Positions 1 to 11,125 of a stretch of 64,000 nt of DNA are shown here, in pieces. This DNA comes from Akebia trifoliata (lineage: Eukaryota > Streptophyta > Magnoliopsida > Ranunculales > Lardizabalaceae): contig CM030705.1 in the NCBI GenBank assembly GCA_017979445.1, forward strand, positions 15,207,040-15,271,039, read 5' to 3'. The notes beneath the pieces are model-generated. The model worked only from the letters and a program-made list of their open reading frames with translations. It searched no databases and was not told the origin of the DNA. The first letter of the stretch is position 1; every line of letters begins with the position of its first letter. The position numbers and the translations under genes are program-made.

Positions 1-2115
1 CCTACATACATATAGGTTTCATAGCCAAGATAATGAATATAGTGTGTTTTGATGCATTGCATCCTGTAAGTGAAATAGTCCTACATTCCCTAGGAAGAGA
101 AGTTAGAGGGTGGTTGAGCCCATTAAAGGGTGCCAATAACACCACCCTTGCCATCATTAAATTGTAGGATGGAGAGAGTCTGGGTTCAAACCAGACTATG
201 CTCCAGAAGATTCAAAAGTCCAACTTGAGCTCCAAGAGATGAGAGATTAAGATGAAGATAGAGAGTCCAGAAGACGCACATTGTCCTAGCCCAATCCATA
301 GGCACAACAAATTGTGCAGTCAAAATCCATACAACAAACAGTTGTCTATTCTTTCTTGTTCTACACACAATGTCCATGATGACAAACTACCAAGAAGAAG
401 ATTGAAATATCTAACAGTGCATAACTTCTTACTATGCAAACTGCACCGTGGCCCCTCCACCACAATGTCGCTCCCTTCCATCTAGAATATGATTATGTAA
501 ACAAGATATACAAAATAAATATCAATACCAGAAATATAGAGAAGAAAAACAAAAATTGGATGGTCTACTATCTAATTCTGAAAGAAGGGGGGGCGGGGGG
601 GGAGATTGATAACACTTGATATATGCAATCATGCACAATGTAACTATGCCTTCGGCCAATAAATAGGTGAATGCTTCCAATGTAGAACGATCTAATTACA
701 CTTTTCACTAATAAATTGGTGTCCTAATTGGCAAATCAATGAATTGACAGCATCCAATATATTAATAAAATAAAAAACCACTTCTGATGATTTTATTTTT
801 GTCCCCTATCAAACAGAGTGAGATTTTACTACAATAAAAACTATATTGTCCACAATAATAAAGCACATCTAGTTGTCATAGAATTATTTAAATAAACTAT
901 ATTGTTGGTCCCAAGTCCTTATAGAGGACTCAAAATAATTTTTACTATAATATATATAATATGTAGTTGTTAGGACCCCAAATTCCAAACTTCACAAATC
1001 AAATATTGTAATTACTTCCCAGATAAGAATCAAACAATATAGAAAGAAACCATGTAATCTATTCATCAATGCACGTGGAAAAGACACAATTACTTCCTTT
1101 AACACCTAAACATATAAGAATTGAAGATTAAAAAACAGAGAATCTTGTAATTGCTGAATGTGATTAGTCCATGAGAACCTAAGTCAGAAATATAAATTAA
1201 GCGGCTTGACTTGTATGAGATCCATTGATTAATGTGATTAGTCCATAAATTAATGTAACTAAGCATCTTGAAGTAAAAATCAGGATCTCTAAAATAAAAA
1301 TCTGAACCAATTAAAATAATTTTATAACAAAAGTAATAAGATCCCAATTAGAAATTATACAAAAGTAAGGTGTCTCCCAAAGATCAAGTGGCAAGTACTT
1401 CTTCTTCCCGTAAACTTTTCTCAAAATCGTTTTTCTTTTTCACTTTTGCAAAGTTATCATTAAAATTTGAACGATAGTAGTCTATGAAGAGAATCAACAA
1501 CACCAATAAAAAGCATAAGCATTACAGGGAGGTTCATCATTTAAGAGTCTAAATTGGAGCCTGGATTTGTTTTAGAAGGTCATTAGTAAGTATTCTAGTG
1601 TTAGTAGAGGAAGTTCAAACAAAATTGAATTTGTTTTTAGAAAGATTTACTATTTTAGATTAGTAGAAGTTGCACCACATTACAAGTTTGAAAATCTATT
1701 TAAATGATGGTGAGCAACAACGTTTAAAATATCGTATTGATTGAATTTTTCGGTTAATGAAAGTTTCAATATGGTGTCAATTGATACATACCTAAAACAT
1801 TCAATGTTTCATATCAGCTCGGCTGATACCGATACGTATCGATAGATACATTCTGATATTTCAAACCATAGTGAGAGATACATTTTGCAACATCTAGACT
1901 ATCAATAGAATGTTAGTTTTCTTAGAATAATTCTCTCTGTTTTCCTTGTGGATTCAAAGTTCTTTATCAAAGGTGAATAAAGTGATCTTCTTCTTCTTTT
2001 CACCACGATTCAATTATATCGAAAATTCAATGTTAAATTTTTTAATCTACTAAGAAAAATCATATAACCATAAGTTAAAAAAAATGTTCAATGTGAGTTT
2101 TGAATAGATAGATAT
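1..2115. other. gene-free AT-rich flank
   Basis: No supportable gene. ORFs here are short and have no recognisable motif. Near 1815-1870 there is a GTATCAGC/GCTGATAC-type palindromic stretch of the kind common in plant dispersed repeats. Around 111-190 there is a weak tRNA-like A-box/B-box pair, too widely spaced to call a SINE. Confidence 0.6.
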
Positions 2116-2190
2116 ACCTTTCACTTGTTCGTCTCGACAAAGCTTAGCAGCCATTGTAGTCTTCCCTGATCCACTAATTGCACACAATCC
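2116..2190 (-). pseudogene. NLR (NB-ARC) P-loop fragment
   Basis: The minus strand encodes a Walker A loop, SGSGKTTMAAKLC, followed by RDEQVKG and then a GT that could be a donor site. This matches the P-loop exon end of plant NLR immune receptors, closest in style to the ADR1/RPW8-NLR group (inference). Nothing else of an NLR is present on either side. The fragment abuts the SYP12-like pseudogene in the opposite orientation, as expected for a chimeric, transposon-shuffled segment rather than a gene remnant in place. Confidence 0.6.
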
Positions 2191-2417
2191 GATCTATCGA
2201 GATGAGATCTATCGAGGGAGACATACTAGTCAGGCAGCCAACAAGGAAGGAAACTCAGACTCGAATGCCACGATTTCAAACTTTCAAAACGTGTTTTTCC
2301 TCTATCTATAATCCAATTCTCCCCCAAAGTCCCAACCTCACAATTCTTCCAAATTCTCTCTCAAAAACCAGTTTCCCTCATCGATACTTCCATCTTTGAT
2401 CAATTCAGGAGCCAAAG

Positions 2418-2820
2418 ATGAACGATCTCATGTCACAATCTTTCTCTCGATCCAGAGACGAAGATGGAGATGTAGAGATGGGTGCGATGGGAGCCAATTT
2501 GGATAAGTTCTTCGCAGATGTCGAAGGAATCAAAGATGAGCTCAAAGAAGTAGAAAAACTTCATCAAAAGCTTCAATCCTTTCATGAAGAAAGCAAAACG
2601 ATGCACAACGCTAAATCCATTAAAGATGTTCGATCTCGAATGGACTCCGATGTCGCACTTTCACTCAAAAAAGCGAAACTCATCAAAGTTCGTCTCGAAT
2701 CCCTAGATTGAGCCAACGCTGCAAATCGCAATCTCCCGGGATGCGGTCCTGGTAGCTCTTCAGATCGAACTAGAACGTTAATCCTCAACAGTTTAAGAAA
2801 AAAACTTAAAGAATCGATGG
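2418..2820 (+). pseudogene. truncated SYP12-type Qa-SNARE (syntaxin) pseudogene
   Basis: The reading frame starts MNDLMSQSFSRSRDEDGD and continues with NLDKFFADVEGIKDELKE, then HNAKSIKDVRSRMDSDVA. This is the N-terminal Habc region of plasma-membrane syntaxins of the SYP121-125/KNOLLE class, which act in exocytosis and cell-plate fusion. A TGA at 2709-2711 replaces an expected Arg codon (the family has LDRANAANR; here LD-stop-ANAANR). The frame then continues as [13 protein letters not shown] to KKLKESME, where homology ends at about 2820 in low-complexity DNA. Family members are about 300 aa with a SNARE helix and C-terminal TM anchor. Here only about 130 codons exist, with no SNARE motif or anchor, so it cannot make a functional syntaxin. 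No intron interrupts the fragment. Confidence 0.8.
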
Positions 2821-2839
2821 AGAAAGAAACTGTGAGGGA

Positions 2840-3130
2840 GAGATAGAGAGGTCAATCGATCGATGGAGTGGTCGATCGATCGAGAGAGCGAATGAAAAAA
2901 TGAGGTCGATCGTTCGAGAGAGACACTATGAGAAAGCGAGAGGCCATGAGAGGCAATCGATCGATCGATGACTGTGAGAGAGAGAGAGACCGTGAGAGGC
3001 AATCGATCGATCGATTGATGACTGTGAGAGAGAGACCGTGAGAGGCGATCATTCGATCGATGGATGACTGTGAGAGAGAGAGACCGTGAGAAGCCATGAG
3101 AGAATGAGAGAGGCAGAGAAACAGTGAGAG
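2840..3130. repeat. GA-rich minisatellite with ATCGATCGATCGA core
   Basis: Imperfect tandem units of roughly 45-60 bp combine a (GA)n block, GACCGTGAGAGGC and CAATCGATCGATCGATGA. Units are seen near 2855, 2905, 2955, 3000 and 3050. The long serine-rich ORFs on the minus strand here are by-products of the repeat. The array starts where the syntaxin homology breaks off. Confidence 0.7.
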
Positions 3131-3149
3131 AGTATGATTATAATTTGGG

Positions 3150-3249
3150 TTTTAAAACGTGGTCCATGGGCCGCGGATTTTGGGTTTTAAAATTCGACGG
3201 GCCAGGTCCAACAAATTTTTTTATGCAAATTTGGGATTTTCACGTAGTG
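3150..3249. mobile_element. right terminus of a CACTA-like element (CACTACGTG family)
   Basis: The sequence ends TTTTCACGTAGTG at 3249. Read from the other strand this is CACTACGTGAAAATCCC, a CACTA-type terminus. A second copy of the same terminus ends at 31427. The adjacent DNA carries TTCGACGGGCC, resembling the GGCCCGTCAA motifs beside the other copy. No partner left end was found in the window, so the element's extent is unknown. The syntaxin and NLR fragments lie directly internal to it. Confidence 0.45.
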
Positions 3250-3735
3250 CAAGGTGTCTCTTAGAGAGCCCTACGCACGCATCGTGTGCCCGTACACGCA
3301 TAAAGGATTTTTTGGACCAATGGACCAAATCCTCCTTGAGCCCATGGGCCCCTTGTGCACGTGCATGAACTTATCCAAGTCTCTCTCTCATATACACTTA
3401 AGTAATATGAGAAGTTCTATATAAGAACTAGATAATTTTCTTATTCCTATCCGATGTGGGACTAAAGAGTTGCACTTATAAACTCAATAATTTTATAAAC
3501 CACATACAACAAACCATGGCTAATATGGGTTCTTACGAGCCGATTTGTCATTCATCCTAAATTGATTTTTGACAACTAAAAACATGAAACTATTATTTTC
3601 AATAAGATGAATAAGTTTCCAAGTGGTCCCGCCACAAAAAACTAATGGGACCCACTTAAATCGTAGCTCAAATAACCCTACTCGATCACAAAAATCTAGA
3701 AAAACTGCAGATTTTTCTAACTATATATATATATA

Positions 3736-3920
3736 GGGTCCCGTTCAACACCAACCATTTTGGCCAACCATTTTTGTCCTACATGAGTTAGAAGTTTTGG
3801 AATGAGCTGACTTTTGGTAAAGATGATCTCTACGGTGAGGAAATCATCATCACCAAAAATCAGCCCATTCCAAAACTTCTAACCCATGTTTTAAAAAATG
3901 TTTGGTGCCGAACATTTCCC
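3736..3920. mobile_element. foldback MITE copy A
   Basis: Short inverted-repeat element. The left end GGGTCCCGTTCAACACC pairs with the right end GGTGCCGAACATTTCCC. The core GTTAGAAGTTTTGGAATG...CATTCCAAAACTTCTAAC forms a second nested inverted repeat. It is flanked on both sides by (TA)n. Confidence 0.7.
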
Positions 3921-3940
3921 ATGTATATATATATATACAT

Positions 3941-4296
3941 GGGAAATGTTCGGCACCCTATGCTCTACCCTACGTGTTTTGTCCTATATTGGTTAGAAAT
4001 TTTGGAATGGGATGATTTTTGGTGAGGATGATCTTTACGGTTAGAAGATCCTCCTCACCAAAAATCAGCCCATTCCGAAATTTCTAATCCCATATTTACA
4101 AGTTGAAAAATCGTGGACCATCCATTTTTTATAAATCATTTTTGATGGGGTTAGAAGTTTTCGAATGGGTTGATTTTTGATGAGGATGATCTCCTCACCA
4201 TAGAGACCATTCTCACCAAAATCAACCTATTCCAAAATTTCTAACCCATGTAGGACAAAACATGTAAAGTAAAATGTAGGGTGCCGAACGAGACCC
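3941..4296. mobile_element. foldback MITE copy B
   Basis: Variant of the same family, with termini GTTCGGCACCCTA and TAGGGTGCCGAAC and two internal hairpins around GATGATCT...AGATCATC. It is separated from copy A by 20 bp of palindromic TA repeat and from copy C by 12 bp of TA repeat. Confidence 0.7.
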
Positions 4297-4308
4297 ATAT
4301 ATATATAT

Positions 4309-4662
4309 GGGTCCCGTTCAATGGCTAACTTTTTGGCAAAACATTTTTCAAAACATGAGTTGGAAGTTTTGGAATGGGCTGATTTTTGGTGAGAATGATC
4401 TTTATGGTGAGGAGATCATCATCACCAAAAATCCGCCCATTCCAAAACTTCTAACCCCATCAAAAATAGTTTACAAAAAAAGGACGGTCCACGATTTTTC
4501 AACTTGTAAAAATGGGTTAGAAGTTTTGGAATGGGGTGATTTTTGGTGAGGATGATCTCCTCACCGTAGAGATCATCCTCACCAAAAATCAGCCCATTCC
4601 AAAACTTCTAACTCATGTTTTGAAAAATGTTTTGCCAAAAAGTTAGCCATTGAACGCTACCC
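4309..4662. mobile_element. foldback MITE copy C
   Basis: Well-preserved copy of about 354 bp with ends GGGTCCCGTTCAATGGC and GCCATTGAACGCTACCC. Each half is itself an inverted repeat (GGTGAGGATGATCTC / GAGATCATCCTCACC), so the whole can fold into a two-armed cruciform. The midpoint reads CCCCATCAAAAATAGTTTAC. Flanking TA-rich DNA resembles a 9-10 bp duplication. Confidence 0.75.
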
Positions 4663-4928
4663 TATATATGTGATTTAATCTAATTTTAATATGTGATTTA
4701 TCGAATAATTAATGCACTTATTTCAAAATTATGATTAAAACACATTTTTTAGTGTGCAAAATTTTACCGAAAATGGAATGATTGTCGAATCCAAACTTCG
4801 TTACTATTCATGTGGACCCTGTGTTTTCAGATTCAACTCAACTTGTATGCTAGAACGACTCTAGTCAATTTTGATGGATCAAGAGTTGACACAGTTGGCT
4901 CGAGTATATATATATTTCTTTATTAAAT

Positions 4929-5279
4929 GGTCACGTTCAATGGCAAACTTTTTGGCAAAACATTTTTCAAAACATGAGTTAGAAGTTTTGGAATGGACTG
5001 ATTTTTGGTGAGATGATCTCTAGAGTGAGGAGATCATCATCACCAAAATCAACCGATTCCAAAACTTCTAACCCCATCAAAAATAGTTTACAAAAAATGG
5101 ACGGTCCACGATTTTTCAACTTGTAAATATGGGTTAGAAGTTTTGGAATGGGGTGATTTTTTGTGAGGATGATCTCCTCACCGTAGAGATCATCCTCTCC
5201 AAAAATCAGCCCATTCCAAAACTTCTAACTCATGTTTTGAAAAATGTTTTGCCAAAAAGTTGGCCATTGAACGCTACCC
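4929..5279. mobile_element. foldback MITE copy D with 9 bp TSD
   Basis: A 351 bp copy nearly identical in design to copy C. It is flanked by TTATTAAAT at 4920-4928 and again at 5280-5288. A 9 bp target duplication is characteristic of the Mutator (MULE) superfamily, so this family is probably a Mutator-type MITE (inference). A (A)n tract follows at about 5292. Confidence 0.75.
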
Positions 5280-5336
5280 TTATTAAATAGTAAAAAAAAA
5301 AAAAAAAAAAATTTATAAGCAAACGTAGCGTCATGG

Positions 5337-6430
5337 CTGTCAATGGGTCGGGTTTTGATCTGCACAGCCCGGCGTGGACTAGTTTGGGTAGCCCATTTAT
5401 ATTTCGAGTTGGGCTACACTTGATTTATGTTTGGGAAAATTACTTAAAGGACCCTGGTGGAGGGAATTTTTTCTAACTAGTCCCTATGTTTTAAAAGGTC
5501 TCTTAATAGTCCATTTAGTAAATTTTTCTTTTCTTTACAGTCCCTGGACCTCATCTCCCATATTTCTCATGCTTGAATGCCTTACCCGTTCGAATTCATT
5601 GTTTTCATTCATTCATTCAAATTAAAAAAAAAAATTGGATTTTTAGCATCTCAATTGAGTTTCAAAGACTTCATTCCGTCGAAAAGGATCTAAGACGGAA
5701 GAAGAAGTCATTTTCAGGGGGTTTTTTTTTTCACTTTTTTTTTAATTTTTGGATGAAATCGATCAAGAATAGTTCTTTTGGGTTGAAATCATCTAAACAA
5801 GTTGCCATCTCCAGTTTTTAGTCAATCTTTCCATGTATTTTAGTTGAAAAAACTCGAAAACTGAAAATTGGTAGGTTTTACTATTGTCGAGTTCACCACT
5901 GAACTCAACAATAAAAATTGAACTCGACACTTAATAAAAAAGAGTTGAGTTTGACAACAAATAAAAAGTGGTGAAATCGTCAGTAAATAAAAAAACAGTG
6001 AATTAGCCAATAATAAAGGATCATTAAGAAATAAAAAGTTTACTAAATGCCCTATCAAGCTACCACGCAAAATTAGGGATTGTTTAGAAATAAATATCTC
6101 CATCATAGAGATCATCCTCACCAAAAATCAATTCAATCCGAAACTTATTAGGCCACATAGGACAAAACATATTGTAAATACATGAGTAGGTATATGTGTA
6201 CACGGATCCTGATCCTATAAGGATAATTGTTATAATATATTATATAAAATTTGCAGCCCAGCCTGTAACATAGGCCTAATATGTGTTGGCCGGGCCAGGC
6301 TTAGATATAGACCTTTCTATATGGCCCAGCACAGCCTAACATCATACAGACCTGATTTGGGCTTACTTTTGAGGCTCAATCTCTACCGGACTATTTAAGG
6401 CCCATTTCGAGGCTAGCCCATTGACAATCA
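5337..6430. mobile_element. candidate TIR element with eroded MITE fragment inside
   Basis: The left end TGTCAATGGG at 5337 and the right end CCCATTGACA ending near 6430 form an inverted pair 1.09 kb apart, both beside GC-rich GGGCC/GGCCC tracts. No convincing target duplication was found, so the call is tentative. At about 6090-6170 lies an eroded half copy of the foldback MITE family (GAGATCATCCTCACCAAAAA). No coding capacity. Confidence 0.3.
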
Positions 6431-6441
6431 TAATCTTTATT

Positions 6442-6844
6442 AGGGGTGCAACTCGGTCCGGCTTGAAGTCAAATTGGAACCAAACCGGCATAAGTATCAC
6501 CCAAATAAGAATTAGAACTGAATCAAATTTCAATGGAGCCAAACTAATCCAATCCAAATTTGAACTGAGCCTAATTTATCAATATAAAAAAATCATTAAT
6601 CTATCCATAGAAGATTACTAATCTATGTCGTAAATCCTAAAATAATTCATAATAATTACTATATATATTTATTTATTGCAAAGGGGTTAGGTTCGATTCT
6701 ATACAAGTTTGATCCAAGAATCGAACCAAATTGATCGGTTCTTCATTTTTGTAACTCGGAACCGAATCGCAACTTGCCTCAAACCACCTCAAACCTATCG
6801 GTTTGGTTCAGTTCTCGATTTGAATCAAACCAAGTTGCATCCCT
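6442..6844. mobile_element. candidate 403 bp MITE
   Basis: AGGGGTGCAACTCGG at the left end is inverted at the right end as CCAAGTTGCATCCCT. The interior is rich in GGTTCGG/CCGAACC-type half-repeats. Superfamily not settled: no clear TSD. Confidence 0.45.
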
Positions 6845-7178
6845 AACCTTAATAACCTGCAGCATTAAAAGTTACCAGTATTTGCCTATTTGAGGTATAA
6901 GACTCGCTCGAATTGACTCGTGTTTCAACATGTTGACTCGACTCACTGGACCGTTTTAGAAAGATTGTTTGATTTAATATGTACCACTCACAGACGGAAA
7001 AAACAAAAAACAAAAAACCAAAAATTGAAAAAGGAAAAAAAAATAGGAAGAATTTCTTACGAAAATCTAGATGAAATCAAGACCGTCCACAATGGATACA
7101 AAAAAAAAAAAATTTAAATGTTGAAAAACACAAAATGCAACAAAAACACACAGAAAATCTACGATCACTTATCTGCCA

Positions 7179-8210
7179 TTAAAGTTCCATGGAATGCTGA
7201 CATGGACGCGGATAACCGCGTCGGAATCTGAAGTGCAGATCGTTATCTTTAACGGTTTCATCAACATTAGGACGACATTCCGTTACTTCTCCATCCAACG
7301 TAAAAGAAAACTCTGGTGCGGTAGCCTGAATTCCATCTTCTCTCAGTAGCGCCGAATTCTCTTGGAAATTTACACGCTCCTGCGATTCCTCCATACTTCT
7401 GCCAATTTTCTTCAGCTCCGGCAGCATCCGTCTTGAATATCCACCGGAATCCCCATCCAAATAAGGATCCGAATCATCTGGCGATGAGTTAACCGATATC
7501 TGTGAATTTGGCGGGAAAACTTCACTGAACGGCGGATCTGAAGGATACACCGGAAATTCATATTCCGGTAATACAGAAGCAGAATCCGGAGCATTTGGAA
7601 CTGGAGATCGTTGCATCGGAGAAGGACCTGGTGAGATTCCATCCGGAGCGTTCATTTTTGGCGGGAAAAGAATCTCCGGTGCTGGTGCGTTCATAGATTG
7701 CTGATCGAGTATTCCGATCAGGCCATGAACGGCGACGTTTCGACCATAAAAGAGTCCAGGGAGGACAATGTCTACGCCGTTAACCGTAACGGTGTCAGAT
7801 TCCGTCAATCGTTTACTAGCGAGGTGGATGTCGTAATTTGAGACGAGAGTAGGCAGAGAGGATCCGGAGGGAGGCAAGGATCGGAGATCCAAGATTGAGA
7901 AGCGGCGATGAACGATGTGGTAACGAAGATACATGACGTAAACTGACGCCGTCGCCGTCATGTCGAGAGAGAAGAGAGAGGAATCAGTCGGAGCGAAGAA
8001 TGTGAAGGAAGATCCAGCGAGGATCTCGTAACGGATGTCTGACGTCATGATGGCGTTACCAAAGAGATTGTAGCCTTTCGATCTTAGAGCCGAGAGCATC
8101 GCTTCGAGTTCTGGTTCTGGGATTCCGTTGACGCCGTTAGGAGGAGAGAGGAGAAAGATGATGGAGATGATCATGAAGTTGACGGAGAATAAACGGAAAA
8201 TCGACGCCAT
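7179..8210 (-). CDS. FLA: fasciclin-like arabinogalactan protein
   Basis: Single-exon gene of 343 aa. An in-frame upstream ATG at 8318 would add a lysine-rich 36-residue leader; the Met at 8210 is preferred because it is followed at once by a hydrophobic signal peptide (about residues 1-29, core FMIISIIFLL). One fasciclin domain follows, at about 33-160: H1-type motif FTFFAPTDSSLF (69-80), the YH pair at 97-98, and H2-type motif VAVHGLIGILD (149-159). Residues 164-210 are rich in AP/SP/PP (APAPEI, SPGPSP), sites for Hyp-linked arabinogalactan. The tail is charged and ends CQHSMEL, without the hydrophobic GPI-anchor signal of many FLAs, so a secreted wall protein of the FLA19-21-like, single-domain class is likely (inference). 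No frameshift is seen. It stands alone, with no coding neighbour within 9 kb. Confidence 0.9.
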   Translation of the reverse strand: MASIFRLFSVNFMIISIIFLLSPPNGVNGIPEPELEAMLSALRSKGYNLFGNAIMTSDIRYEILAGSSFTFFAPTDSSLFSLDMTATASVYVMYLRYHIVHRRFSILDLRSLPPSGSSLPTLVSNYDIHLASKRLTESDTVTVNGVDIVLPGLFYGRNVAVHGLIGILDQQSMNAPAPEILFPPKMNAPDGISPGPSPMQRSPVPNAPDSASVLPEYEFPVYPSDPPFSEVFPPNSQISVNSSPDDSDPYLDGDSGGYSRRMLPELKKIGRSMEESQERVNFQENSALLREDGIQATAPEFSFTLDGEVTECRPNVDETVKDNDLHFRFRRGYPRPCQHSMEL

Positions 8211-8329
8211 TGACAGAAAGAAAACTAGCTCTGGAGAATGGCTGGTTTCTTGGTTTTTTTTTTTTTTTTGTTGATTTGTTCTTGGGCGGGTTCCTTTGCA
8301 ATTTGAAGAAGTTCGCACTTAGAAGTTTA

Positions 8330-8336
8330 CATATAG
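8330..8336 (-). promoter_or_regulatory. putative TATA box of the FLA gene
   Basis: CTATATG on the minus strand lies about 120 bp upstream of the chosen ATG at 8210, a normal spacing for a short plant 5' UTR. Pyrimidine-rich DNA follows. Sequence-based guess only. Confidence 0.4.
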
Positions 8337-8769
8337 TGAGAAACTTTCTAGGGATGGATCTCTCAAGGAATTAGCGACTGATGTGATGTCTAGAAACAGT
8401 ATTTCTCTTCTCTTCACATTTCACCTGTTCGTTGGACTCTCGAAAACTCGACTCGTTGAGTCAAATCAACTACTCACACATTGGTTTGAACGAGTCACAT
8501 AAAATATTTACATATAAATAACCAAAAATAGGTTTTAGCATTAAAATAAACTTAAACTAGAATGTATGGTATTTGCAAAAGCGTATGTATCAAAACGGTT
8601 ATTTGTAATTTAAAATATCCATTTAAGAGGTTTTTTTTTTTAATGATTTATGTACATAGTAAAAAGCTAAAAATGACACTTTTGTATATATATATTTTTT
8701 AATTTTGAAAATTAAGTAACACTTAGGTTACAATTTTCTTGGTTTTTGAGTAAAATATCAAAGATAAGT

Positions 8770-8895
8770 TTAGAGAGTTACTATTGCACACCAACTTTTA
8801 CCAACATCGCACCAACTATGTGCAATTCTTTGGTGATTTGCATAGGAATTGGTGTGGTATTAACAAAAGTTTGTGTGACAGTAGTAGCTCTCTAA
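8770..8895. mobile_element. 126 bp MITE (TTAGAGAG family)
   Basis: The left arm TTAGAGAGTTACTATTG, continuing to CACCAACTTTTA, is inverted at the right arm as CAGTAGTAGCTCTCTAA, preceded by AAAAGTTTGTGTG. The arms pair over about 45 bp, leaving a short loop. Related half-arms (ACCCCAACTTTTACTTATTA) occur at 28.75, 29.0 and 37.3 kb, so this is a dispersed family. Confidence 0.6.
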
Positions 8896-10763
8896 ATTTA
8901 AATGTAGTGATGGAGGCATTTGTGGGATCCAAAATTTTGTGTGGAACCACTTCTAATGCTAGTCCGCCTTCTCTCATTATAAAAATTAAAAATAATACTT
9001 TTGTATTTTTCAATTTTGAAAATTAAACAATGGGGTAAATTGCAAATTTTTTTTTGTTTTTATCAAAATAACCTTGATTATACTCAATCTAAATGTAAAG
9101 GTGGCGGCATTTGGGGGATACAAATTTGTGTTCAACACTTCTACTCCGTCTTCTCTCATTATAATGGTAAAGATGATATTACTTATTTTTTGCTCTCTAA
9201 AAAATATTAAACATAAGAATAATGGTGAATGTACGTGATCTTGGAAAGTGGTTGGATACACAACTGACATGGTAAGGACACATAATTGCACAACTTTTTT
9301 CTATGTATCCCGATGAAAATGATCTATGATTTTGTGCCCTTGCCATGTCAGTCGTGTACCAAGACCGCGTGTATTCATCACGACTTTAAATATAATTGCA
9401 AAAGTTTGATTAAATTGTTTACCTCATTTATTGATGATTTGATTTGACTCACTTGAATTGACAAGTTGACTCAAGTAAGGCGTAGAAAGAAGTAGCATTT
9501 CATAGAATCACGATCAAGTAAGGCGTACATCAAACCATTTTCTACATTGCATGCAGTCCGATGTGTTTAAGCTCCAACAAAAACATGTCACATAGACACC
9601 ATATGTTATTATAGGAACAGGACATCATTCGTTCTAGATCCTGACCATGTAATAATCTAATAGAATCAGGATCCAGAACGGTATCTACATGGCAAGATTT
9701 TGTTGGTGTTTAAAATACAGTGGATATATGTGTTTTAAATCCAACCAAAATGTAAAATGTAGGCACCGTTTGTTGCTATAGGAACCGATAACAATTTGGA
9801 TCACGACTCAATCTAATATACTCATTTCACTATTAAACAAGAAATTTGACGAGATAAATTATAGAAGAGTTGATGTATTTGGCCTGCAATATATATCACT
9901 ATAATCAACCCCTTCATATGAGTCAACTAAGATTATAAATGAATAATAATATAAAAAAAAGATTGTGATATTACCATATTATATATTATGAATAAATATC
10001 ATAAGTGATTTTATTATAAAGTCTAGGATGAAAAATTCTTAACATGACCCACAAACACCACTTGAAAACAACATGAGATTAGCAGGTCATAATCATGTTC
10101 ATGCTTGTATTCATATTTGAATCGTAATTGTGTTGTGTTCACAAGTTATACATGTATGATGCAACCCAACATATTTACTAAACGGATTACATGGGCCATG
10201 TCGCATTTCCTGCTTAATAAACAGGACAGGTTCGGGTTTAATATTTGGATATGATTATTTAACAGGTTGTGTCAGGTCGGGTTGGGTAAAATTTCCGCAT
10301 ACCCTTCCGTCAACCTGATCCAAGCCATTGCCACTGCCACCTTTAGCAAAGTCACACCATATAATCAAATCTCTTATGATGTTTATTCATAGTATACATC
10401 AGTGTTAAAAGTGCCGGACTGCTGCAACGTTGATTGAATTATCATGGCAAAAGTTGAAATAAGCTAACTTGTAGATTTTGATTGACCGCGTATGCTCTAG
10501 TCCATGGGTTAATATCACTAGGCCTTGTATGTGAGCCAAGAAAACCAGACTTTCTTTTAGGTAACATTTCGAATTTGCACCAAGTAGCAAAAATTGTGGA
10601 CCACTATGTCTAGTTAGACCAAATGGGAAATGTTATTAACACGCCCAAGAAACTCTAATGGCCTTCCAATTTTTAGGGGCATCTCTAAAAATTAAAAAAT
10701 AATTGTGAGTACTACATGTCAAAGGGCACACCTCTCATCCTCCACCTATGCCAATGGCTCAAA
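8896..10763. other. gene-free interval
   Basis: No gene. The CTTCTCTCATTATAA segment is seen twice (about 8969 and 9150), suggesting an old local duplication. 9590-9790 contains a loose foldback (CATAGACACC ... GGTGTTTAAAATAC). Near 10200-10290, GGACAGG/GGTCGGGTTGGG tracts resemble dispersed-repeat ends, but borders could not be fixed. Confidence 0.5.
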
Positions 10764-11125
10764 CGAGGAGGTGGAGAGAGAGAGAGCAGGAGAAGAAGAA
10801 AATAGAAAGAGAGAGAAAGATCGACAGAAGAGGAGAAGAAAAAAAAAAAACAAAGAGGGAGAGAGAGATTGAAAAAGAAGAAGAAGAAAAAAAAAAAACA
10901 AAGAGGAAAAGAGAGAGTGGCAAAGGAGGAGAAGAAGAAAATAGAGATGGTGAGAGAGAGATCAATAGGGAAAGAAGAGAAGAAAGAAGAAGAAGAAGAA
11001 GAAAAAGAAACTACGAGGGAGAGAGGGAGAGAGAGAGAAAGAGAGAGGAGGAGGAGAAGAAAAAACAAAGAGGGAGAGAGAGATTAGAGGAGGAAGACAA
11101 AAAGAAGAAAAATAAAAGAGGGAAG
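10764..11125 (+). repeat. 360 bp polypurine (GA/AGAA) tract
   Basis: The + strand is almost purely A and G for about 360 bp (GAGAGAGA, AAGAAGAAG, GGAGGAGGAG blocks). It yields long Lys/Arg/Glu-rich ORFs on + and Ser/Leu/Phe-rich ORFs on -, neither with protein-like composition. A shared unit, ACAAAGAGGGAGAGAGAGATT, gives weak internal periodicity of about 40-50 bp. These ORFs should not be annotated as genes. Confidence 0.85.

Noticed and set aside
100..200. Possible tRNA-derived SINE (GTGGTTGAGCC ... GGGTTCAAACC)
   Set aside because: A-box to B-box spacing is about 70 bp and no 3' tail or TSD is visible.
2793..3097. Serine-rich minus-strand ORFs
   Set aside because: They are translations of the GA/ATCGATCG minisatellite.
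3440..3540. GATGTGGGACTAA segment as a second TRIM LTR
   Set aside because: Only this short motif matches the TRIM LTR; no repeat partner, PBS or TSD.
8211..8318. Upstream ATG of the FLA gene at 8318
   Set aside because: It would put a Lys/Gln-rich 36-residue tail before the signal peptide, which would block normal secretion signals; the Met at 8210 is better.
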